From the NCBI RefSeq assembly GCF_024362695.1, contig NC_065420.1:5161420-5225419 (forward strand): a stretch of 64,000 nucleotides of DNA, in the 5' to 3' direction. Source of the stretch: Pectinophora gossypiella (lineage: Eukaryota > Arthropoda > Insecta > Lepidoptera > Gelechiidae). Below are positions 11,011 to 22,332 of this stretch, one piece after another. Positions within the stretch are counted from its first letter, which is position 1. The number at the start of each line of letters is the position of its first letter. The notes under the pieces are model-generated. The model was given only the letters and a program-made list of their open reading frames with translations, did no database searches and was not told where the DNA came from. The position numbers and the translations under genes are program-made.

Positions 11011-12149
11011 GGAACAAGAAAAAGAAAACATTAATTTACATAAAAATACTACTATTTACTGGGCAAAATCAGTCAAATAGAATGGTGACAACTATGAAGC
11101 GTTGGTGAGGAATCTACAGCGGGCTCTGCCCGGCAAGGATAAAAACTGTCTATTTTTCCTATCAGGAGTCGCCACCGTTGAGTGTTCTTAAATTTTGACA
11201 GTTCCCAGTTTTGGCTATATTTATACACTACTTATAACAACTATTTGCGCTGCGTTTAACTGTAAAATCACAGTGTTATATTTATTTCCTAAAGATCGGC
11301 TGCTTTTTTTTCGTAACTCATCCTTCAGACGGGTTACACTCCAATTTTTTCACGAATTTTAACTGGACAGTATGGAGAACTGTCAATATTTAGGAACACT
11401 CAACAGTGCTGCCACCTACATTTGAGCTCCTAGTTTTTATCCTCATTAATTATCATCCTCGAGGGTTTCGTGAAAGTCCTCAGCGAATCCCATTTGTCCG
11501 GCTAAGTAGTTAATGCGCTCTGCGGCAAATCTACAATAAGCCACGTCACAAAAAAAAAAAACAACAAAATGACAAAAACAACGAGGGTTTCGACCAACAG
11601 ACGTCTCTCCGTGGATATACCCTGTATGGCTATTGCTCAAAGCCCGCGATATAATTCGCGCCACGTGCGGCGTGATTGCCATGCCGCAAAGCCAACATTA
11701 ATACTCAATGTTAGTATAATAAATAATCAACGTATGTATAAACAGTAAGTAGTTGAAATATTTTGTACAATTACCCTATAATCTATAGTCGTGAACTTAT
11801 GTCATAATAATATTATCTGGAAATTAACAATATTGTACAGAAATTACACGTATAACAATTTTAATTGGTAAATTTCACTCACTATCACCGAATTCGCTTG
11901 GAATTATTTTCGGTTGCACCAAGCCGCTTATCTGTTGAAACGTAAACAAGGTACTACTATAACTCGATTGTAACACGTTTCGTTGGTGCTATAAAAAATA
12001 AAATTCAAATTAATTTATTAAAATATATTATTCACTATACAAAAAATATATACCAGAGAGGAAAATATGTCTTATATAAAAACGAAATTCTAACAGAAAG
12101 TACACTTATCCGTATTATCGCCTGCGGATTATATTAAGAAGTTACACAC
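11011..12149. other. Probable intron sequence with a family F fragment
   Basis: A family F piece ('catttgtccggctaagtagt', then an A run) lies at 11487-11560. 'ttgagtgttcttaaattttgacagtt' near 11176 and 'aactgtcaatatttaggaacactcaa' near 11378 are inverted copies, suggesting an old palindromic element spanning about 11170-11410. Nothing coding. Confidence 0.4.
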
Positions 12150-12275
12150 CTAAAGCCATGACCGTAATTCCTAATTGGGAGGGTAGAACCATGTATATCC
12201 CCACCGGGAATCGAATCAAGACCTTCAGATAGAAAGACCAGTGCTCTTACTGTTAGACCACAGAGGCCGTTAAAA
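12150..12275 (-). repeat. tRNA-headed SINE fragment (SINE-K)
   Basis: On the minus strand it starts 'ggcctctgtggtctaacagt' (A-box region) and has 'gattcgattcccggtgggga' (B box). About 60 bases of unrelated body follow. The head resembles that of SINE-B but the body differs. It is not a working tRNA: the arms do not pair properly and there is body sequence instead of an acceptor end. Confidence 0.5.
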
Positions 12276-13502
12276 ATTGCCCACATGATGGTTCAACATG
12301 TAAAGAACACAATCTATTTGTCGCTATTATGACGTGGCAGGGAAGTCACTCGTGAGCAGTCATTCTGTTTTTTATGCGCTCCTAGTCTAGCATAGATGCT
12401 AATAAAAGAGTAACTGAAGAAATAGGATATAAGAATTGGTATTGATTGTTGTGATAATAATATTAATTGGGATTGGCAAATAAAAGCCGTGTTTCGTCGT
12501 CACTCCATCTTGGTAATCTTTTTTATTATTTTCGTTGGTTAATAGCGACATCTATGAGGTTTTTAGTTACTACTTTACTGATTGGTACATAAAACATGCG
12601 CTAGATGGCGCTTGTCCGTGACAGGCGACTTCTAATTATATTTTCGAGTGATTTTTCTGAGTAACGCCTCGTCCCGTTAAACTTCAACGATTCGTTTTAA
12701 ATGTATTGCCGTTTGAGTTGTTGGCAGGTTTTTATGGGCTTATAAATTGGATCGTTCCATGAGCCGCGATGTGGAACGTGTACTTATTTAGTACAAATTA
12801 CCAGTGTACCACTGTTTGCTAGATTGCCGAGTTTATTTTCGCACCTGTGGTCCGGCTTCGTTAATTTAAAATTGGTTCATGCGGATTGCTACTAGCTTAA
12901 TTTTGTTGTTATTTAACACTCAGAAATGAATAAAATATATTTATATTCTTACAAACTACGCTTTAAAAGGTATGAAACAAGATAGGTATATTTCTCTGAA
13001 ATTCTTCGGAATAGTGATCGCATGCCGTGGTAAATATTATAATAAATAATAATAAATAAAATAAAGTTTATTTTTCTCCACTAGAACAGTTTACATTAAC
13101 TTACATTATGTATGTACGGACTTATGAGGGAGACAGGAACCCAAACTAGGAAGGTCCTGTGTTTTCCACCACTCGGAAACAGCTCTTATGCACATAATAA
13201 CTCAGTTGGGAGCGTAGTTTTAATAATAGGTAGGTACATTTTTTTAACTCTTAGGACAATATGGCATATATTTTGCTTTGCCGCAGTCGGGTAAAACCTA
13301 TTATTATACATAACATAACATTAGCCCTTTCCTCGTTAATCTGACACTCTCCCTTATTTCTAACAACTTATTTCTAACAGAAGTTTCTACCAGTAGGCCT
13401 GGAAGAAATTTCCGTTAGAAATAAGTTGTACCCTTTGTCTCTCTTCTTGTTGTCATGTTGTGTTTCTGTGTTATCCTGTGCAGAATAAATAATTAAATAA
13501 AT
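12276..13502. other. AT-rich non-coding stretch
   Basis: No gene or clear repeat. A LINE-like 'aataaataaaataaagtttattt' occurs at about 13040-13075. The short frame at 13112-13294 is without a motif. Confidence 0.4.
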
Positions 13503-13640
13503 AACGCTCACGAATATACTCTCAAATTGGGGTAGTCACCACCTTCACCGAACTTTTTATTTGACCAATGTGAGCCGTATCACCGTGTACAAATATTGTG
13601 GTTGAGACAACTGTGTTAGTGAAAAGAGAGCATCAGAAAT
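13503..13640 (-). repeat. SINE-M fragment
   Basis: 'aacgctcacgaatatactctc', 'attggggtagtca' and 'gtgagccgtatcaccgt' match SINE-M in reverse orientation; the head is missing. Confidence 0.5.
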
Positions 13641-13754
13641 GAGGTAATGAAATCATTGTACTTCATTCATTAAATAAGATTATTTTATTATTGAATAAGT
13701 AGAGGCTACGAGGAGAGGAGGAATAAGTAGGGTAGTAGGCAGTAGAGGTTGGAG

Positions 13755-14039
13755 GAGCTTGGTGGCGCAGCGGTAAACGCGCCCGGTCGGCGATTGTTGA
13801 AGTTAAGCAACTTTCGCAAAGGCCGGTCATAGGATGGGTGACCACAAAAAAAAGTTTTCATCTCGAGCTCCTCCGTGCTTCGGAAGGCACGTTAAGCCGT
13901 TGGTCCCGGCTGCATTAGCAGTCGTTAATAACCACCAATCCGCACTGGGCCCGCGTGGTGGTTTAAGGCCCGATCTCCCTATCCATCCATAGGGTAGGCC
14001 CGTGCCCCAGCAGTGGGGACGTTAATCGGCTGGTGATGA
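13755..14039 (+). mobile_element. SINE-C (tRNA/5S-like chimera), best copy
   Basis: Head 'ggtggcgcagcggtaaacgc' gives a tRNA A box. At 13798-13842 'gaagttaagcaac' is followed, 33 bases from its start, by 'ggatgggtgacc', the two most conserved promoter-region strings of insect 5S rRNA with the same spacing as recalled for Bombyx 5S. Then come an A run, the shared core 'cttcggaaggcacgttaagc', a middle part and the RTE-like tail 'ccccagcagtggggacg' with 'ctggtgatga'. An 8-base match, agtagagg, flanks it (13741-13748 and 14040-14047) and may be the target duplication. Confidence 0.85.
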
Positions 14040-14254
14040 AGTAGAGGGGTAATTAGGTGTAACTGTGAGTCGCATCATCGTGTACTATATTATGATAAGT
14101 GATTTTCACTCGACCTTTTTTACAATGATGGACTTTTCAGAGTACGATCCCCAAAAATAATATAGATGCAGCTGTCGAGATTTAACATGATAAGTACCTG
14201 TTTTCTCATTACTCGGGTACATCTCTTCTTTGTCTTCTTTGTCCATTCCTGTTC

Positions 14255-14695
14255 CCAGTTTAGCTGGGGTCGGGTCTCCTTACACGTCTGCGCCAGAGAG
14301 CTCTGTTCTGGCTTGACTCTGTACTCAGATTTTCCAATTGAATCTCTTTCTGCATATTTGACCACCAGGTAGAAGGCGGTCGGCCTCTTCCTCGCGGTCG
14401 ATCAGGTATGGTTCAGGCCTTCTTGACGGAGTGGTCGTCTTCGCGTCTCAGGATATGGCCGTACCACCGCAACCGGCTTTCTTTCACATTTTCCACCCCA
14501 CACCCTAAACGAACCCCTGACATATTCGTTTCGCACTCTATCCGGTCGAGTCACTCCTCCCGCCTATCTGAGCATTTTCACCTCGTTTGTGTGGAGTTTT
14601 TGTTCGTGTGCTTTCTTGATGGTCCAGCATTTAGCTCCATATGTCATGGCTGGTGGTACTGCCGTTTTATATATTTTCCCTTTTGTTCGGTAAGT
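14255..14695 (-). pseudogene. LINE reverse transcriptase C-terminus, degenerate
   Basis: The minus-strand translation reads KGKIYKTAVPPAMTYGAKCW, then a stop within MLR*AGGVTRPDRVRNEYVRG, a frame change, then VKESRLRWYGHILRREDDHS and, after another stop, RPRGRGRPPSTWW, ending RALWRRRVRRPDPS. This is the post-catalytic part of a non-LTR retrotransposon ORF2 (the 'YGHILRR' and 'GRGRPPxTW' patterns are common in RTE-like and related elements). At least two nonsense codons and one frame break make it a dead copy. Confidence 0.75.
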
Positions 14696-15050
14696 ACATA
14701 ATTATTCAAAAATCAAAAACACACACACACACAAAACACAACAAATACTTTTTACACTTAAACACACACACACACAAACACTCTATAAACACTTTTTTAT
14801 GTAATGGGAGAAGCTTATATATTATAAAACCATTGGTGCTTGATATTTGGATCACATTTTGTATCGAATTATTTTACTACCTATATTACTTCTCTTTGTT
14901 TTGATCAGAATAATAATGGGTGGAAGATATAAAGGGTCATCATTTATACCCATAAACAAAGATATAAGATGCATTATGTCTGTTATTCGTGAAATTAGAA
15001 CGTTAAATGAAGAAAAATCTTTACAGAGCCATCTGTATCATTTATAAGAA
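14696..15050. other. CA-rich and AT-rich stretch
   Basis: Short (CA)n runs at about 14719-14735 and 14766-14778. No gene is seen. Confidence 0.4.
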
Positions 15051-15063
15051 ATGTTTCCTGAAA

Positions 15064-15396
15064 CAGCCTCCGTGGTCTAGTGGTTTGAGCGTTAGGCTCA
15101 CGATCTGGAGGTCCGGGTTCGATTCCCGACGGGGACATTGTCGAAATCACTTTGTGAGACTGTCCTTTGTTTGGTAAGGACTTTTCAGGCTTGAATCACC
15201 TGATTGTCCGAAAAAGTAAGATGATTCCGTGCTTCGGAGGGCACGTTAAGCCGTTGGTCCCGGCTATTAGCCGTAAAAACACCTCCACCAACCCGCAGTG
15301 GAGCAGCGTGGTGGAGTATGCTCCATTCCCCGTCCGGTTGATTCAGGGGAGGCCTGTGCCCAGCAGTGGGACGTATATAGGCAGTTAATGTTATGT
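15064..15396 (+). mobile_element. SINE-A, full-length copy with target duplication
   Basis: 333 bases: A box 'tggtctagtggttt', B box 'gggttcgattcccg', a 120-base body ('actttgtgagactgtccttt'), the shared core 'cttcggagggcacgttaagc', 'ccgcagtggagcagcgtggt' and the RTE-like tail 'gcccagcagtgggacgtat'. Flanked by the 13-base duplication atgtttcctgaaa at 15051-15063 and 15397-15409, which fixes both ends. Good reference copy for the family. Confidence 0.9.
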
Positions 15397-15691
15397 ATGT
15401 TTCCTGAAAAGTCTCTCATTAACATGCTAAAATCAGTTACCTAACAAAGTCCTGACCTAAACAGAGCAATCTACATGTAAACTAGTTGTCTCTATAACAG
15501 TAGGAACAAATTGTAGTACTTGTACTTAATTAACTAAGTCTCAATGATGCGGCGTCGTGTCGACTTACTAGGGACGCAATAGTCGTTAGAGGCTAAGCAG
15601 ATTTACTTGAATGCCAATTGTAGCCTCAACTTGTACTTTTTTTTTATGTGATTTAATTCATAAAATATAATAGTATTAACTATTTGTATAG

Positions 15692-15982
15692 AAAAGCTCG
15701 GTGGTGCAGCGGTTAATGCGCTCGGTTTGCGATTGTTGAAGTTAAGCAACTTTTGCAAAGGCCGGTCTTTGGATGGATGACTACAAAAAAAAGTTTTCAT
15801 CTCGAGCTCCTCCGTGCTTCGGAAGGCACATTAAGCCGTTGACCCCGGCTGCATTAGCAGTCGTTAATAACCATCAATCCGCACTGGGCCCGCATGATGG
15901 TTTAAGGCCCGATCTCCCTATCCATCCATAGGGAAGGCCCGTGCCTCAGCAGTGGGGACGCTAATGGGCTGATGATGATGAT
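15692..15982 (+). mobile_element. SINE-C copy
   Basis: Same layout as the copy at 13755: 'ggtggtgcagcggttaatgc', 'gaagttaagcaac', 'ggatggatgac' (two changes from 5S), an A run, the shared core and a tail ending in 'gggctgatgatgatgat'. Confidence 0.8.
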
Positions 15983-16772
15983 AGAACGGCAACTCTCCGC
16001 TCCCCACCAGCGTTTGAGCTGGGTTTACCTTATAGTTTAGACTTAAATCGTGAAGGCAACGCGCGGACCATTGTTTTTATTTTTTATTCAGTTTAATTTA
16101 TATACTTATTCGAATTTTGAAATTGGACGCCAACGTTTGTTCATCAAAACATGCTTACAATTTGCAATAAAATTGAACCTAGGCTAAGTGCTTAATGTGA
16201 ATATAATCTCTCTCTTCCTAAGCCTTGTCCCGCTTATACAGGGTCGGCTCTCCTTATCCTACTTCTATATGTTGGTCGTAATAATGTGAAAATAATGTGA
16301 ATGCAATAAATTCGTTCTAACAGAAAGCTCGCGGTGAGGTGTTGGTATTGACTTCATCTTCGATCGATATATCGGCTATACAAGCTGCAGTAGTTTTAGG
16401 CGGATGAGACGTTCGTTATGTAAAAATTGACGATTCAAAGTGTAACTATGTTACCTACTGAATAAAGATATTTTTGAATTTGAATTTGAAATTTGAATTT
16501 GAATAATCGTGACCTTATGTTATGTTATTGCTAATTGTAAATTTGCCGCAAATGGCATTAAATACTTGACCGGAAAGAGCCATAAGCAAAAGTAACACGG
16601 AAAAGTAAATTCATCTCATAGAGACATTTTGGTAATTGCACCACTTGTCTGAATGCGACACGCTGCGTCAACTTGGGCCGTGGCAGTACACTTCAGGGAC
16701 CAAGTGGGTAAAATGTTAAATGTTACTGCATATAGTTAGTGAATAATATAATCCTATGTTATTCTTTTTAAA
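15983..16772. other. Non-coding stretch with a LINE/SINE tail (family N)
   Basis: 16380-16505 holds 'ctgcagtagttttaggcgga', 'aaagtgtaactatgttac' and an 'aatttgaatttg' repeat tail. Partial minus copies lie at 18370-18450 and 22690-22765, so this is a dispersed 3' end. Nothing else is seen. Confidence 0.45.
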
Positions 16773-16882
16773 ACCACCAATCCGTAGTGAGGCAGCGTGG
16801 TGGAATATGTTCCATACCCCCTCCGGTTGATAGAGGGGAGGCCTGTGCCCTGCAGTGGGGCATATAAAGGCTGTTTATATAG
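16773..16882 (+). repeat. SINE-A tail fragment
   Basis: 'gaggcagcgtggtggaata' and 'gccctgcagtggggcatat' match the SINE-A 3' third; 5'-truncated. Confidence 0.65.
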
Positions 16883-17055
16883 TATGTTATGTATTCTATC
16901 GGGGTGGGCAGAGCCATAAGTGAATAAGAGGATTACTTAGTGCGCGGTGACAGGTTATACCAAAATAGATTTATCATTTTTAGAAAGGACTCGCTCTAAC
17001 CACCCCATTAGGAATCAGGAGCGTGATTTTTTTGTAAATATATCATAACCATCAT

Positions 17056-17275
17056 CATCACCAATCAGCTCGCATCATCCCACTGTTGGGTGTAGGCCTC
17101 TTCCATTTCGAACCGGAAAAGATTCCGGTCCTGCGATCTGGATGAGGTTATCCAGAACTTTACCACCGTTGCAACAATGTCATCCGACCACCGGGCTTCT
17201 GATATGACCTTTTCTCTTTCTGTGGCTACCATTCTGTAACGGGCTTTTTCCACCCACCATCTTGACTCCTAACCA
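17056..17275 (-). pseudogene. 3' end of a second RTE-type LINE
   Basis: The minus-strand frame encodes KARYRMVATEREKV, RWSDDIVATVVKFW and FEMEEAYTQQWDDAS before the stop, then a 'tgatgatgatggt' 3' tail. It parallels the RTE at 53184 (SLGEAYAQQWASYGC, then TGATGATGATG) but is clearly a different subfamily. Only the last ~65 residues remain. Confidence 0.7.
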
Positions 17276-17736
17276 AGTGTGGGTGTGAAAGGGTGTGTGT
17301 GTAGGGTGTGCAGATGTCATTGTCTTTAAACGAATATTGTTCATTGTGGACCAGTAGTGGAGCGCAGAAAACACCTCACCGTAGTTCAGAGTACAATAAA
17401 ACTTTATTGAATAAACCATGAATAGAAATGCAAAAAGCGAGGTGAAATAAAAACACGACGAGCTTACATGACTTTTCGTACTTTTTCGACGTTAATTTAA
17501 TCCATTTTAATTAATTTTCGCACCGTCCACCTCTTAGGTCACAAACAGATGCGTGGCGAAAGCGGTAGCGATTTTGTGATTATAAACGAGAGAAAAGACG
17601 TCTTGACATATGGACAGACGGACAGACAATTATAGGTTCCAGGGAGAATAAGGGTTCCTGTTTTCCTTTTGAGGCATGGAACCGTAAAAAAGAGTTTTTG
17701 AAATATTTTTGTTCAAAAAACATACAAGGATATTTA

Positions 17737-18126
17737 CATAACATACATAAACAGCCTATATAGGTCCCACTGCTGGGCACAGGCCTCCCCTCAATCAACC
17801 GGAAGAGGTATGGAGCATACTCCACCACGCTGCTCCAATGCGGGTTGGTGGAGGTGTTTTTATGGCTAATAGCCGGGACCAACGGCTTAACGTGCCCTCC
17901 GAAGCACGGAATCATACTTTTTTGGACAATCGGGTGATTCAAGCCTGAAAATTCCTTACCAAACAAAGGACAGTATAAAAGTAAGTAAATAAAAAAATAT
18001 TTGAGATTTGATTTGATTTGATTTGACAGTCTCAGAAAGTGATTTCGACAATGTCACCATCGGGAATCGAACACGGACCTCCAAATCGTGAGCCTAACGC
18101 TTTAACCACTAGACCACGGAGGCTGT
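17737..18126 (-). mobile_element. SINE-A with a 51-base internal insertion
   Basis: Complete SINE-A on the minus strand, flanked by the 12-base duplication caaggatattta (17725-17736, 18127-18138). At about 17971-18027 the body is interrupted by an AT-rich piece ending in repeated 'atttg', with 'gacagt' on both sides of it. The insert looks like a tiny 5'-truncated copy of the family N tail. Confidence 0.8.
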
Positions 18127-18207
18127 CAAGGATATTTATTTTACCTAATTAACACCTTGTAGCCACTTGTTGACAATAGATCATCGACTTTAAAATATCA
18201 GGCGCCT

Positions 18208-18340
18208 TAGCCAAGTTGCAGACGACTTTGACAATCGACAGTAACAGTGATGACAATGTATGGGACATGTCAATACATGACACCTTACGTCAGTCCCATA
18301 CATTTTTATTACTGTCACTGTCGATGACTTGGCAAAGGTA
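18208..18340. mobile_element. Imperfect palindrome, possible MITE
   Basis: 'gacaatcgacagtaacagtg' with 'tgtatgggac' on the left arm is mirrored by 'gtcccataca' and 'cactgtcgatgac' on the right arm, around a ~30-base loop. No ORF. It could be a foldback element; no second copy was recognised. Confidence 0.45.
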
Positions 18341-18369
18341 GTCAGATCATTATCATACGTACATAATAA

Positions 18370-18450
18370 CACTTTGAGTAGTACATTTTTATAGGGTAAA
18401 TATATTTTTTGTCGAACGTCTCATCCGCCTAAAACTACTGCAGCTTCTCA
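18370..18450 (-). repeat. Family N tail fragment
   Basis: 'cgaacgtctcatccgcctaa' and 'aactactgcag' are the reverse complement of the string at 16385-16420. Confidence 0.5.
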
Positions 18451-18837
18451 CAACCTGTATAGTTGAAGAAAAGTAGCTGCAAGAAAAACCTCGGTACTTC
18501 TTCACTATGAAGTTTTTCACGCTTTCCAGTGAAGAAGTCGCCAAAATTTGCCCCAGAAAATAAGTATCATGGAAGATCTACGCTTTTTTTTGCGTTTCGT
18601 CAAATCTTCAATAAATGTTAAAAAGTTATACAGTTATTTTTCCGACGATGCAATTTTACACATAGTAGAGCAATTGCGAGAAGCGGTGTACGATTCAAGC
18701 AATCGTATCAGCTGGTATAATCCGCCAAGTTAAAATACTTAAGTAAAAACATATGTATTCAATAAACTTGTATGTAAATATTTAAGCTAAAGTATAAGTA
18801 CTCCATTTATGTTATTTAAGTGAAGTTGTATTTAATT

Positions 18838-19215
18838 AAAATACTTAAGTTTGGTCATGTTATTTAAGTGAGTTTGTCTAGGGGTAACATTAAAGTACAT
18901 TAAAGACAAAGCAACTAGATATCATTTTTCCAAGAACTATTTTGAAACATAAATAATATAGCATCACGCTTCTATTCCCGAAGGGGTAGGCAGAGGTGTA
19001 TAGTATAATATGTATACACCCACTCCTATATTTAATTTAAATACTTAAGTTTGGTCATGTTATTTAAGTGAGTTTGTCTAGGGGTAACAATAAAGACAAA
19101 GCAACTAGATATCATTTTACCAAGAACTATTTTGAAACAAAAATAATATAGCATCACGCTTCTATTCCCGAAGGGGTAGGCAGAGGTGTATAGTATATTT
19201 ATACACCCACTCCTT
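18838..19215. repeat. Tandem duplication of a ~190-base unit
   Basis: Two direct copies, about 18838-19034 and 19035-19215, each run from 'aatacttaagtttggtcatg' through 'gcaactagatatcat' to 'ccgaaggggtaggcagaggt' and 'acacccactcct'. They differ by a few changes and one small deletion. The end of each unit is the family J string also seen at 20710-20785. A recent local duplication. Confidence 0.75.
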
Positions 19216-20542
19216 GCCAACTACTATCTAATAAAAAGATTTGTATAGGTGTATTGATGAAGATGTTGGATGCAATTAACTTATATTTCCATATTATAGT
19301 AAGAATTGGGAACAATATTATATTTGTAGTATGTTCTAATTGATTACATTTCTTTGATCCACCCGCAGGGCTTTTTTGATTATACTATTACACATTACAA
19401 ATAGTCTAGTCCCCATAAGGCCCCGCAAGCTTGTATTTATACAAAATAAATGGATTTATTTATTACAAGTTAAAGATAGATGGATAAACTACTTTATTAA
19501 GCACAATGGACACAAGATTAGAAAAATGTATCTACTTGAGAGATAGGTTGGTTAATGAGAGGGGTGCAATGAAACAAATTATGTAATAACACAAAATAAA
19601 TAAATCTGCGTAATGAAAATAGTTTATTTGATGCCAATAAAGAAAGGTTTGTTTAGATGTTGTATTATTGAATAACAAATCTGCCACTTTTGATTACACC
19701 ACACTGACTTTGTAATTTACATTTCAAGGACCACACAAGTCCACTTAATGAACTTAAACATATTTAAATTAAGGAGATGTTCCTTTTCCCTTCTCAAAGT
19801 GCTGTTGTTCCAAATATGGTTATCTTGGCTAGCAGTCTAGCACTAACACTCCCATTGGATGCATCACAAATGTAATGCACATATCTCCATCACAAACCTG
19901 AAAATTAAAATATTTTTAGCGACTCAATCATAAGAATCAAAACAAATGTAGCTAGTTAAAGGCATGATTCTTACCAACATAACATGCAATGAATGGTAAT
20001 ACTTGCTATTGAAGAAGGCCTCTTCTTCTTCTTTGATAGACTGGAATGGAAAATGCTACACCGACAAGAGCGTGGCTCTTAAATTGATGATGATGAAGCT
20101 GTTAAGAAGAAAGGGAGAGCGCGCAAACTTGTGTCTTACGCAAGTAAAGCGCCCACAGTACCAACGAGATTGTGACACGAGTTAACAACACGATAGTTGA
20201 AACTGTCATAACAAACATTTTTGAAAATAAACGAAAAATTTCGCCTCCGCTGTCGCTTGCGCTCTTGCCCTGCACAGAGCCTTAGTTCTTGCGTTAAATG
20301 AACGTAGTTTTTTTTTACTTTTTCATATTCGCAGGTGGACGATGAATAGACCTCGGACGAACTTTACTAATTACAAAGTGAGTGTAAGAAGGTAAAATTT
20401 ACTTAAATACTTTTGTTATTAATGTAAGCAGATAAAGATATTTTTTTCTATTGTGCATAAATTTAGGTACAGTTATAGATAAATAATAGTTGCAGTTATA
20501 GTTGCAAATTACGTCTCACTAAATTGACACACAGAGACTATA
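19216..20542. other. Non-coding stretch with a LINE C-terminal remnant
   Basis: At 20025-20090 the plus strand has 'tggaatggaaaatgctacac' and 'cgacaagagcgtggctcttaa', matching the LINE terminus at 58855-58905 in opposite orientation. A splice-bounded 43-base open segment at 20335-20377 is listed under findings. Nothing else is recognised. Confidence 0.4.
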
Positions 20543-20645
20543 TTGTTCTCTTCTCGTGTTGGTTGTGAGATCATCGACCGATCTCATCACCCTGGTATCA
20601 GGGTTACAATTGAGAACCACCAAAACACTTCGGTATTGGCTCCTA
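20543..20645 (-). repeat. SINE-B tail fragment
   Basis: 'ctcgtgttggttgtgagatc' and 'ccctggtatcagggtta' match the reverse complement of the SINE-B 3' part with changes. Confidence 0.45.
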
Positions 20646-20709
20646 TTTACTTAATTTAGTAGGCATATAGATGTTGCATGAGTCAAATCGTCTTAATACA
20701 CTTGTCTAA

Positions 20710-20785
20710 CATAGTACCACGCCTGTATCCTCGAAGGGGTAGGCAGAGGTGTAAAGTATGTACACCTACACCTCGCCAGCTATTC
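20710..20785 (+). repeat. Family J fragment
   Basis: 'ccacgcctgtatcctcgaag' and 'gggtaggcagaggtgtaaag' followed by 'cacctcgccagct'. Shared with the units at 18950-19030 and 19150-19215. Confidence 0.5.
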
Positions 20786-20879
20786 TTAAGTCAAATTGAC
20801 ATTGAATTGTTTATTGTGTGTAGTAGTAATAGGGGGCGAGCTTAGTACCGTTGATCGGCAACAAATCTTGGAATAAGAA

Positions 20880-21145
20880 GAAAAATAATCATATTACAAA
20901 ACTGTGTAAAATGTATTTTACACAATTTCAAAAAAAAGAAACAAAAAGAAAAAAAGAAAAGAAAAAAAAAGAAAGAATCATTTATTGCAAAATTATGTAA
21001 AATACATTTTACACAGTTTCACAATAAACGAGTCTTTTTCTTCTTTTTATTTTTATTATATTTATTATATTTATACCCTCTACGGTTGATTGAGGGGAGG
21101 CCTGTGCCCAGTAGTGGGACGTATATAGGCAGTTTATGTATATTT
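20880..21145. repeat. A-rich tract between inverted pieces, then a SINE-A tail
   Basis: 'aaaactgtgtaaaatgtatt' at about 20897 and 'atacattttacacagttt' at about 21003 are inverted matches enclosing a long A/G tract. 21074-21140 is a SINE-A tail ('gcccagtagtgggacgtat'). Confidence 0.5.
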
Positions 21146-21436
21146 ATTATGGACAACTTACGAGCTACACTCTGCACATGCAAAGCTACAAACAATGAAA
21201 AGAGCTTGCTCAATTACACGTAAGTCACAGCATGCACAATCAAATGAACAATGAAAATAAAATATAAACTCTATTAGAAAATTAATTGAAATAATTTAAC
21301 AAAAAGCAGCCAGTGCAATGTTTTATACGTTAAGAGTAAAGTCAACCACGAACCACGTGATATCACTTATTTTTGGTCCAAACATAAATTCTTACGGCCT
21401 TACAAATAAAAATTCCATCCTTATTTCAAGATTTTT

Positions 21437-21590
21437 AGCCGTTGGTCCCGGCTATGAGCCGTAAAAACACCTCCACCAACCCGCATTGGAGCGGCGTGGT
21501 GGAGTATGCTCCATACCCCTCCGGTTGATTGAGGGGAGGCCTGTGCCCCGCAGTAGGACGTATATAGGCTGTTTATGTTATGTTATGTAT
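21437..21590 (+). repeat. SINE-A, 5'-truncated
   Basis: Starts inside the shared core at 'agccgttggtcccggct' and continues to the tail 'ccccgcagtaggacgtat' and a TTATG repeat. Confidence 0.75.
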
Positions 21591-21689
21591 TTTAAGATTA
21601 TACTAGGATTAGTTAAACCTGGTACAAGTCGATAATAAAGAGATAATTTAAAAAATCCGAGAAGAAACCAACAAATCACCAATAAAACG

Positions 21690-21825
21690 CGAAAATAAGA
21701 AAGCAATATTGCTATTTGACATTTGTTTGCATCGCGCACTTACTTTTATATGCGCAAATGTCAAATTGCAATATTTCTTTCTTAGATGAATTGCTTTGAT
21801 GTGGCCATTTTAACCCCCCTGATCT
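21690..21825. mobile_element. MITE-1 copy, left end lost
   Basis: 'aagcaatattgctatttgac' on the left and 'gatgaattgctttgatgtgg' to 'ttttaacccccctg' on the right. The left terminal repeat is missing. The family ends in CAGGGG, as do many hAT-type elements. Confidence 0.7.
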
Positions 21826-22261
21826 TTCTCTTATCACACTGTTTTCAAACTTAATTACAATAGTAAACTAACTTGAAATATGAGTAATTTGTTAAATGAG
21901 TTCGTTTTTGTAGCAACAATTAGGATGTCCGTATTGTTCCTGCGGGTATAATTTACAGTTAAATGTGTAAGGGCCCGGATTCGCGTAATACCTGGTATAA
22001 TTGTGTAAATGACTCCACCGCTTCACGCAGACGAGCAGGGAAAATCTCAGCGGTGATATCAATGGGAGATTATTCTTTATAAGAATTAAAAAAATAGTTC
22101 GCAAGAACTCGGTAGGTGGCGCTTAAGCAACTACGTTACTAGGCCATCGCTAAGGATAAAAAAAAACTTTAATCTTTAGGAAATAAATAATTCCAACTTT
22201 TTGCACAAATCTATGAGATGAGATAAAGACTTCTCTTCTTATTCTCATTCTCTCGGGACAT

Positions 22262-22332
22262 TCTGATCTCCTCTTCTATTGTGTGGGTTATGAGGTGAAT
22301 TACCAACCTCACCAACCCTGGTGTCAGGGACA
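22262..22332 (-). repeat. SINE-B tail fragment
   Basis: 'cttctattgtgtgggttatg' and 'ccctggtgtcaggg' match the SINE-B 3' end in reverse. Confidence 0.5.

Noticed and set aside
10792..11031. 79-codon Ser/Arg-rich minus frame over the sodium channel exon
   Set aside because: Wrong frame; the overlapping frame 10796-11017 encodes the recognisable channel segment with matching splice sites.
15064..15135. tRNA gene call on the SINE-A head
   Set aside because: A and B boxes are present but the sequence is the head of a dispersed SINE with target duplications.
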